Made by a program: the position numbers and the translations under genes | Notes under the pieces: model-generated | The model's input: only the letters and a program-made list of their open reading frames with translations | Database searches by the model: none | What the model was told of the DNA's origin: nothing | Assembly (NCBI GenBank): GCA_016781725.1 | Contig: JADDPU010000077.1 | Location: 1 to 7,184 of the forward strand | Source of the DNA: Rubrobacter sp. | GTDB taxonomy: Bacteria > Actinomycetota > Rubrobacteria > Rubrobacterales > Rubrobacteraceae | Reading direction: 5' to 3' | Length of the DNA stretch: 7,184 bases | Shown: positions 1-4,940 of the stretch, one piece after another | Numbering within the stretch: the first letter of the stretch is position 1 | Layout of the letters: the number at the start of each line of letters is the position of its first letter

Positions 1-1349
1 GCCCGCACGGGTTCGCGCACCTGCTCGTAGCGAAACAGGAAGCGGCCTAGCAGCTTCACGGCGTCCCCCTCGTAGATCGGCTTCGCCGAGCGCACCAGGC
101 CCAAAGGCGTGGCGCCCGGCGGCGGTTCGTGGTTCTGGGCCAGGTAGCCTACCTCTATGGACGGACCGGCCCGTCGCTCGCCCTCCGTCGGCGAGAGCAC
201 GCCGGCGAGGACCTTCGCCAGCACGCTCTTGCCCGCGCCGTTCGCGCCGACTATGCCGAGGCGCTCGCCGCGCGTGACGGCCAGGTCGGCGCCGATCAAG
301 ACCGGCTCATCGCCGAAGGCCACGCTCACGTCCCGAAGCTCGAGCACCATGCGGCCGCCTCGGGTCCTGCCGCGGAGATCCAAGCCCATCTTGCGTCGCT
401 CGAGGACCGGACGCTCGACCTTGTCCATGCGATCGATCTGGCGCTGCTTATTGCGGGCCTGGCGGATGTGGCGCTCGTTCACCACAAGGCTCGCCCAGAG
501 CTTGAAGCGCCGGATCGCCTCCTCCAGGCGGGCTATCTCTTTCTGCTGGGAGACGTAGAGCTGTTGCTGGCGTTTGAGCGCGAGCTCGCGGGCCACGGAG
601 TATGCCGAGTAGTTTCCGGGCCAGACCTTGATCTTCCCCGCGTCCAGCTCGGCGATCTCCTCGACCGTCTCGTCCAGCAGGTAACGGTCGTGGGAGGCGA
701 TGACCACCGCGCCGTCGAAGGTTCGTATCAATGCCTCGAGAAGCTCCCTGCGCCCCGCGTCCAGGTGGGCCTCGGGCTCGTCGAGCAACAACACGTCAGG
801 CCGGAGCGCCAGGCAGGAGGCGAGCACCGCCAGCTTGCGCTGCCCCCCGCTCAGGTCCGCCATCGGGCGGTCGACGTCGTCTTCGCCCAGGCCGAGGGCT
901 TTGAGGTAGCCGCGCGCCTCCCCGTCGAAGCCGCGCCCGCCGAGCTCCGTGAAGCGCCGCAACAGCCGCTCCTGGCGTTCGAGCACCCGCTGCATCCGGT
1001 CCAGATCGGAGGCCACCTCGGGAGAGCCGAGCTGCGCCTCGCAGGCGGCCAGATCTCTCTCGACCTCGGCGAGCTCGGGCCTGACGGCGCGGACCACCTC
1101 CATCGGCGTGCGCCCCTCGCCCTCTACCTGCTGGGGCAGAGTGGCGACCCGCAGGCCGCGGCGCCGGATCACCTCCCCCCCGTGCACCTCCTCCGTGCCC
1201 GCAAGGATTCTGAGTAACGTGGACTTGCCAGCGCCGTTGCCGCCGACCAGCCCGATCCTCGCCCCCGCGTTGACGTTCATCTCGAGGCCGCGCAGCACGG
1301 CCCGCCCGCCGTAGTACTTCCCGATGGATCTCAGACCGATGAGCGTCAC
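1..1349 (-). CDS. ABC-F family ATPase, 3' part cut off by window edge
   Basis: The gene encodes a cytosolic twin-ATPase protein of the ABC-F family, whose members bind the ribosome and act in translation or antibiotic protection. About 449 codons are visible. The first ATPase domain has Walker A GGNGAGKST (residues 36-44), signature LSGGQ (166-170), Walker B DVLLLDEP (185-192) and the H-switch ASHDR (218-222). A charged linker follows (about 235-345, including NKQRQIDRMDKVERP), which in this family reaches toward the P-site tRNA. The second domain starts with Walker A GANGAGKSV (368-376); its signature and Walker B lie beyond the edge. There are no membrane segments. The start is a GTG at 1349 preceded by a strong GGAGGAGGGG ribosome-binding sequence. 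Oddly, the family hallmark DEPTNHLD reads DEPEAHLD here, although the catalytic Glu is kept. The methyltransferase gene lies 101 bp upstream on the same strand. Family assignment is secure; the subfamily and target are not. Confidence 0.93.
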   Translation of the reverse strand, partial: MTLIGLRSIGKYYGGRAVLRGLEMNVNAGARIGLVGGNGAGKSTLLRILAGTEEVHGGEVIRRRGLRVATLPQQVEGEGRTPMEVVRAVRPELAEVERDLAACEAQLGSPEVASDLDRMQRVLERQERLLRRFTELGGRGFDGEARGYLKALGLGEDDVDRPMADLSGGQRKLAVLASCLALRPDVLLLDEPEAHLDAGRRELLEALIRTFDGAVVIASHDRYLLDETVEEIAELDAGKIKVWPGNYSAYSVARELALKRQQQLYVSQQKEIARLEEAIRRFKLWASLVVNERHIRQARNKQRQIDRMDKVERPVLERRKMGLDLRGRTRGGRMVLELRDVSVAFGDEPVLIGADLAVTRGERLGIVGANGAGKSVLAKVLAGVLSPTEGERRAGPSIEVGYLAQNHEPPPGATPLGLVRSAKPIYEGDAVKLLGRFLFRYEQVREPVR

Positions 1350-1353
1350 GAGA

Positions 1354-1363
1354 CCCCTCCTCC
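1354..1363 (-). promoter_or_regulatory. Ribosome-binding site of the first ABC-F gene
   Basis: On the minus strand the sequence reads GGAGGAGGGG, ending a few bases before the GTG at 1349. It matches the 16S anti-Shine-Dalgarno sequence very well. It decides the choice of GTG, since no in-frame ATG lies in the short stretch upstream that I checked. Confidence 0.8.
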
Positions 1364-1450
1364 ACCCCGTGTAACCACCGTCTTCATAAGGCCAATGATG
1401 ACCTCCATCGCCGACCGGCGCATCACTAATTTGGACTATCTTTTCGCAGG

Positions 1451-2269
1451 CTAATCACCGCGCACTCCTTCGACGTAGAGGGTCGCCGGACGCGAGTAGC
1501 CCTCGCGCCGGATGCGCTCGCGCAAGGTATACAGACGCTCGCGGAACACCTCCGCGAGCCCCGATGGCAGCGACGAGAGCTCCTCCGGCTCTCCCTCCGC
1601 TACCACCAGCTTGTCGAGGTGGCGAACCGGCAGGGGCGGCGAGAGCCGCCACCGCACCCCCGCGAGGACCGCCTCGTGCAACCCGACGAGCCGCTCCGCA
1701 GGCCCGATACCGTAGGGCTCCCCGCCGGAAACCTCGCGCGCCAGGTCCGCCTGAAGTCTCTCGTCTTCGATCTGGACCGCAGGCTGCGAGTCCACGAAAT
1801 CGCTGGTCGCCACGCGCCCGCCGGACCGCGTCACCGAGCAGAGCGCCGCGAGCGCCTCCCGCGCGGTCCTCTGCCCCACGTCCAGCTCGTGGAAGAGGCC
1901 CGCGGAGTAGACGAGGTCGAAGGTGCCGGACGGGAAGGGCATCCCGAAGACGTCCCCTGCGACGAGGCGCGTCGGGGAGGCGAGGTCCGCCTCCTCCAGT
2001 CCCTCCCGGGCCGCCTCGACGCGCTCCTCGTCAAGGTCCAGGGCGGTGACGCTGCCATCCTCTCCGACGCGCTGGCTGAGGCCCTCGATCCAGAGCGGAG
2101 AGGACCCACCGGCGTAGAGGACGTCGATACCCCGTAGGTCGCCGAGCAGGTCGAGCTCGCGGTCGCACAGCGAGATCAGGTCCGTTTCGAACTCCTCGCG
2201 CTCTCCCGGTGTCAGCGGGTCTTCCCGGTATGATCTCTCGGTCATCGGATTCCCAATCCGCAGACACAT
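1451..2269 (-). CDS. Class I SAM-dependent methyltransferase
   Basis: This is a predicted soluble methyltransferase of 272 residues with a Rossmann-like fold that transfers a methyl group from S-adenosylmethionine to an unidentified substrate. Motif I is VLYAGGSS (residues 50-57), a variant of the usual DxGxGxG glycine loop. An acidic strand end VTALDLD (74-80) would bind the ribose hydroxyls. GDVFGMPFPSGTFDLVYS (105-122) resembles motifs II/III of the UbiE/Methyltransf_11 type, followed by GLFHELD (124-130) and a GGRVATSDF strand (150-158). The C-terminal third (about 185-272) shows no family motif I know and may shape the substrate pocket. The start could be ATG 2269 or ATG 2245 (Met9). The second has GGGA five bases upstream and gives a more natural N-terminus, MTERSYRED, so I slightly prefer it. 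The first ABC-F gene lies 101 bp downstream on the same strand, so a shared transcript is possible. The glycine loop lacks the canonical pattern, so the substrate cannot be predicted. Confidence 0.88.
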   Translation of the reverse strand: MCLRIGNPMTERSYREDPLTPGEREEFETDLISLCDRELDLLGDLRGIDVLYAGGSSPLWIEGLSQRVGEDGSVTALDLDEERVEAAREGLEEADLASPTRLVAGDVFGMPFPSGTFDLVYSAGLFHELDVGQRTAREALAALCSVTRSGGRVATSDFVDSQPAVQIEDERLQADLAREVSGGEPYGIGPAERLVGLHEAVLAGVRWRLSPPLPVRHLDKLVVAEGEPEELSSLPSGLAEVFRERLYTLRERIRREGYSRPATLYVEGVRGD

Positions 2270-2475
2270 CCTTCCGATGTTTACGCCTCCCGGCGACGGT
2301 CATGCCGGTCCCGACCAGGAGCGATTAGGGCTGATCAGAGTATAGAGAAAGGAGGCGTGCCACTCCTCCGGCGTGAGCCGACAGCGCTAGGGAGCGGCAG
2401 GCGTCCCTCTGTAGTCCATTTGCGTTAGTTTCGTCTAGTTCATGTGGTTTACGTAACCTTATATTACGTGGCGCT
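2270..2475. other. Intergenic region with AT-rich patch upstream of methyltransferase
   Basis: I see no intact gene here. On the minus strand TATACT (2339-2344) could be a -10 box for the methyltransferase, but no good -35 box accompanies it. GGAGG (2351-2355) and CCTCC (2365-2369) can form a weak stem. From about 2415 to 2469 the base composition turns markedly AT-rich compared with everything around it. That patch ends in the inverted repeat at 2451-2469, and GC-rich, coding-like sequence begins within a few bases. Confidence 0.5.
2451..2469. repeat. Inverted repeat ACGTAA-N7-TTACGT
   Basis: There are two perfect 6-bp arms, ACGTAA (2451-2456) and TTACGT (2464-2469), around a 7-bp AT-rich spacer. 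It also overlaps GGTT-TACGT-AACC at 2446-2458. The size suits a dimeric repressor site, but no promoter elements are clear. It lies exactly between the AT-rich patch and the GC-rich gene remnant. Confidence 0.45.
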
Positions 2476-2700
2476 GCCCGCGAGAGAGAAGCGGCTCACC
2501 AGGTCGTCAACGACTCGGCGATGGTGCTGAGGCACCTCTGCTTCTCCACGATGGAGGCGCCGGACGTGATGGTCTATCCCGACTCCGGGAAGGTCGGCAT
2601 CTTCGGCGGAGCCGCGCCGGGAGGCCCAGAGGAGGAGCGAACCTTCAGCAAATTCCTCCGTACCGACGCCGAGGTCGGCTACTACGACGGCGAAGGGTAG
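2476..2700 (+). pseudogene. Start-less coding remnant, unrecognised family
   Basis: The frame ending in TAG at 2698-2700 has strongly GC-rich third positions from about 2476 onward, as real genes in this window do. It has no ATG, GTG or TTG between the preceding in-frame stop at 2374 and the ATG at 2521. That ATG has no ribosome-binding sequence. The protein-like stretch includes AAHQVVNDSAMVLRHLCF, APDVMVYPDSGKVGIFGG and TFSKFLRTDAEVGYYDG. I do not recognise the family. Coding character stops abruptly at the AT-rich patch to its left, which suggests the C-terminal end of a gene whose front was lost by deletion or rearrangement. The alternative is a genuine 59-residue ORF from 2521. A perfect 10-bp stem begins 2 bases after the stop. 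Confidence 0.5.
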
Positions 2701-2701
2701 C

Positions 2702-2743
2702 CGTTCTCTCGCAGATCGGGCTCTCCGGATCCTCGAGAGAACG
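2702..2743 (+). terminator. Hairpin just after the gene remnant
   Basis: CGTTCTCTCG (2702-2711) pairs perfectly with CGAGAGAACG (2734-2743), a 10-bp stem around 22 bases. GATC (2714-2717) can pair with GATC (2728-2731) to extend it. It begins 2 bases after the remnant's stop codon, the usual position of a transcription terminator. No T-run follows, so it would have to be a U-less terminator or some other RNA structure. Confidence 0.45.
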
Positions 2744-2854
2744 TGGTATGGGCGAGCCAGAAAGCGCGAAGGACTTGGGGCGAACCAAGCGCGGACCTGG
2801 GTCATATGTCCTATGGCGCGAACATCTTCCCTGCTGTAAGGTGCGAACGACACC

Positions 2855-3034
2855 GTGGCACGGGAGGCAGCGTTGGACGCGGATACCGAGACAGCGACCT
2901 TGGCTTGGTTGGCAAGCGCCTTGGAGCAAGCGCGCAGGCAAGGACAGTCGAAAGCCGTAGGCTACCTGGAGGTGGTCGCGGACGACCTTGTCGTGTTCGA
3001 GATGGCTCCTCGTGGAAGGCGCGCACCCGCGTAA
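2855..3034 (+). CDS. Small hypothetical protein, 59 residues
   Basis: This short ORF runs from GTG 2855 to TAA 3032-3034. An AAGGTG (2838-2843) about 11 bases upstream could serve as a weak ribosome-binding site, and an in-frame TAA at 2837 bars any longer version. The product looks protein-like: an acidic amphipathic helical stretch (TLAWLASALEQARRQGQSKA, residues 15-34), then YLEVVADDLVVFEMAPRG (37-54) and a basic tail. There is no signal peptide or membrane segment, and I do not recognise a family. The other plus-strand frames here give basic, Arg-rich translations that look like noise. It ends 37 bases before the large hairpin at 3072-3113 and is convergent with the hydrolase gene. Confidence 0.42.
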   Translation: MAREAALDADTETATLAWLASALEQARRQGQSKAVGYLEVVADDLVVFEMAPRGRRAPA

Positions 3035-3071
3035 GCGTAGCCAAACTGCTTCGAGTACCTCGATGGGCGAA

Positions 3072-3113
3072 GTGCGCCGGTAGGTTGGATGGTCACCCGA
3101 CCTACCGGCGCAC
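3072..3113. terminator. Strong 17-bp hairpin between convergent genes
   Basis: GTGCGCCGGTAGGTTGG (3072-3088) pairs along its whole length with CCGACCTACCGGCGCAC (3097-3113). There is one G-T wobble and an 8-base loop. It sits between the end of the small ORF (3034) and the end of the minus-strand hydrolase gene (3146), where a two-way terminator is expected. Neither side has a T-run, so it would be the U-less type often proposed in high-GC actinomycetes. Confidence 0.6.
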
Positions 3114-3145
3114 CAAACGCCGCCTGCTAGGTGGTTACGCCCCCC

Positions 3146-4528
3146 TCAATCCGTCGGTCCCGAGTAGATGGCCTCGTCGTTTATGGAGCAGTAGTTGATG
3201 ACGTCGCCGTTGACCGGGTTGGCGCTCTGGAGCTTCTGCACATACGTGCTCTGCGGCGGACGGTTGCCCTTCTCGACCCACTCTACGAGCTCCTCGAAGG
3301 CCGCGCGGTGGCAGGGCAGTATCGGCCGCAACTCCTTCTTGCCAGTAGCTCCGTCTTCGGGGAACTGGTTGTAGAAGCGGTCGACGTGGTTGCCCTTCCC
3401 GATCTTGTAGTAGCGGTGGAGTCCGCCCTTGCCGGCCTTCTCGATGAGCCTGCGGTAGACGTTCGAGTCGGCGTCTATGGGCAGCAGGGCATCGAAGTTG
3501 CCGTGCAGGGTGAGCAGGGGTTTGCCTATGTTGCCGGTAAGGGAGACCCTCTCCACCGCTTCCTTGACCCGCTCGGGCCGCTCCCGATAGCGGTACTCCG
3601 CGTCACAGCGCGTCTTGGGGTCGCCGTCCTCCTGGCAGAACGGGGTCCCGGGTGTTCCGTCCTCCTCCACCGTGTCGCCGTCGTAGCCGGGGTCGAACTC
3701 TTCCCGGTAGATGCGCTGGGTGAGGTCCCAGTAGACAGTGTAGTGCTCCGGCCAGAGGAACTCCGAGCCGGGCTCGAAGCCCGCCGCGTACATGCGCCTG
3801 CAAGCATCCCCCGAGAAGCCCTGGGCCTGACACTCCGGGTAGTTTCTGAGGGCCGGGGGCAGGAAGGTGAACAGGTTGGGCCCGTTCCTCCTGAAGAGCG
3901 TGCCCTCCCAATCGACGCCGCCGTCGTAGAGGTCCGGCGTGTTCTCGAGCGCGTAGCGGGTGAGGTAGCCGGCGTTGGAGATGCCCGTGATGTAGGTTCT
4001 CCTCGGCGACTTGCCGTAGCGCTGGTTCGCGACGTCCTTCGTGGCGCGCGTAAGCTGCGCGACCCTGCGATGCCACTCGGCCACCGCGTCGCCCGGCCGG
4101 TCGCCGTCCTTGTAGAACTCGGTGCCGGTGTTGCCCTTGTCGGTTGAGGCGAAGGCGTAGCCCTTCGAGAGGACGTAGTCGCTGATGACGAAGTCGTTGG
4201 CGTACTGGGTCCTGTTTCCGGGGGGACCGGCGATCACCAGCTTGCCGTTCCAGTCGTCGGGGAGGCGCATCACGAACTGCGAATCGTGATTGCAGGGCGT
4301 GTTCGGGTTAGTTCTCGAGTCGTCAGGGAAGCAGCCGTTGACCTGGATGCCCGGGACGGTCTCGGGGCGGGTCGCGGTCCCGGCGGCATGGAGCGCTATC
4401 GCCCCCTCCCAGTCGCTGCGGTTGGTGTGAACCCCGTCCACGAGACCTTTGGTGGTCAGATCGGGCAGACAGTGCTCTTGCTGCCTGTCCGCCCCCGGCA
4501 CCCTCAGCCCTCGGCCGTGTTCTCGCAA
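3146..4528 (-). CDS. Alpha/beta hydrolase, tannase/3HB-oligomer-hydrolase type (catalytic part)
   Basis: This is a large serine hydrolase, 460 residues when read from TTG 4528, probably meant for export. The nucleophile elbow is GISNAG, with Ser184 in the GxSxxG pattern. The acid is probably Asp346 in LHGNFDALLP and the base His381 in GNHVDRF. The 162-residue gap between Ser and Asp implies a large lid domain. This layout, with DSQFVMRLPDDWNGKLVI (83-100) and GYAFASTDKGNTGT near the front, fits secreted tannase/feruloyl-esterase-like or 3-hydroxybutyrate oligomer hydrolases; the exact ester is not decided. Several Cys residues would suit an extracellular protein. TTG 4528 has no ribosome-binding sequence, and the frame is closed just upstream by TAG. 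A good signal peptide lies immediately upstream in another frame (4504-4659), so the intact gene probably began at 4659 and has a one-base shift. It is convergent with the small ORF and divergent from the second ABC-F gene. Confidence 0.82.
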   Translation of the reverse strand: MREHGRGLRVPGADRQQEHCLPDLTTKGLVDGVHTNRSDWEGAIALHAAGTATRPETVPGIQVNGCFPDDSRTNPNTPCNHDSQFVMRLPDDWNGKLVIAGPPGNRTQYANDFVISDYVLSKGYAFASTDKGNTGTEFYKDGDRPGDAVAEWHRRVAQLTRATKDVANQRYGKSPRRTYITGISNAGYLTRYALENTPDLYDGGVDWEGTLFRRNGPNLFTFLPPALRNYPECQAQGFSGDACRRMYAAGFEPGSEFLWPEHYTVYWDLTQRIYREEFDPGYDGDTVEEDGTPGTPFCQEDGDPKTRCDAEYRYRERPERVKEAVERVSLTGNIGKPLLTLHGNFDALLPIDADSNVYRRLIEKAGKGGLHRYYKIGKGNHVDRFYNQFPEDGATGKKELRPILPCHRAAFEELVEWVEKGNRPPQSTYVQKLQSANPVNGDVINYCSINDEAIYSGPTD

Positions 4529-4659
4529 CCGCTAGCCTGGCCCACAGCCGGGGAGACCACGAACAGTACGATGCCCAACGCCCCGACCAAGGCAAATGCC
4601 AAAGACAACCACACAAACGACAGCCGCCCACCATGTGGCGAACCACCATGCTCGAACAT
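4504..4659 (-). pseudogene. Detached signal-peptide segment of the hydrolase gene
   Basis: ATG 4659 follows GGGGGGAG (4663-4670) and opens a 51-codon frame ending at TGA 4504-4506. The product has a short N-region with an Arg (R12), a hydrophobic core (about residues 13-35, including LAFALVGALGIVLFVV) and a small-residue exit PAVGQASGC. Cleavage after Ala42, or lipid attachment at Cys45, would fit. The hydrolase frame overlaps it from 4528 down to 4504 and is offset by one base. Rereading one base at GGC-TGA would join ENTAEG to LRVPGADRQQEH and give a secreted hydrolase of about 500 residues. It is therefore best read as the 5' end of the hydrolase gene, separated by a one-base deletion or a sequencing error. 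Confidence 0.7.
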
Positions 4660-4883
4660 CTGCTCCCCCCTTAAAGCAGTTGACGCACCGGCTCTGGCCG
4701 CTGCCTTTACTTTACCCTACGTGCTTCAGTCGAACTATTGCTACGAGTTAGTTGTGAAGGATACCACGAGCCGCTGCGCGTTCACGTGAGGTACACGCGA
4801 GTCCACATCGATGGTCCGGGATCGGGAGGCTGCCGCCGGACGTATAGAATGATAGGGTTGAGAGGGCGTCTGGCGCCCCACGG

Positions 4884-4902
4884 CTCGCTGGAGATCAGCG
4901 AG
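4884..4902 (+). promoter_or_regulatory. Palindrome beside the ABC-F promoter, possible operator
   Basis: CTCGCT (4884-4889) and AGCGAG (4897-4902) are perfect inverted arms around GGAGATC. The element ends two bases before TATAAT and fills the spacer and the edge of the -35 region. A repressor bound there would block RNA polymerase, or an activator could replace the missing -35 box. No regulator gene is visible nearby. Confidence 0.4.
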
Positions 4903-4904
4903 GA

Positions 4905-4910
4905 TATAAT
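4905..4910 (+). promoter_or_regulatory. -10 box TATAAT for the second ABC-F gene
   Basis: This is a perfect TATAAT, 30 bases before the ATG at 4941. It predicts a transcript start near 4917 and a very short leader of about 24 bases. No sequence resembling TTGACA sits 16-18 bases upstream, so the promoter may need an activator or be weak. Confidence 0.55.
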
Positions 4911-4940
4911 GGCTCTCTCCACGTTAGGTATGACGTCACC

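Larger units (their letters stand above)
4660..4940. other. Divergent intergenic region between hydrolase and second ABC-F gene
   Basis: I see no convincing gene here. The left end carries the ribosome-binding sequence of the hydrolase signal segment. GTCCGG (4814-4819) and CCGGAC (4836-4841) form a stem with a short inner CGG/CCG pairing. Next to it lies a -10-like TATAGAAT (4843-4850) without a -35 box. The right end holds the TATAAT promoter and a palindrome, listed separately. A 68-codon frame (4738-4944) crosses the region but has no ribosome-binding sequence or coding bias. Confidence 0.5.

Noticed and set aside
129..1217. Long plus-strand open frame of 362 codons
   Set aside because: It lies antisense to the clear ABC-F gene. 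Such frames are common opposite GC-rich genes and its translation has no recognisable motif.
2464..2853. Minus-strand frame of 129 codons in the central region
   Set aside because: It is an Arg-rich translation with no motifs, and it lies opposite the better-supported remnant frame.
3131..4147. Long plus-strand open frame of 338 codons
   Set aside because: It is antisense to the hydrolase gene, which has an identifiable catalytic triad. The translation is a Val/Leu/Arg-rich mirror of the real codons.
4504..4510. Programmed -1 frameshift at GGC-TGA
   Set aside because: There is no classical X-XXY-YYZ slippery heptamer at the overlap. A deletion or sequence error is simpler, so it is kept only as a possibility in the findings.
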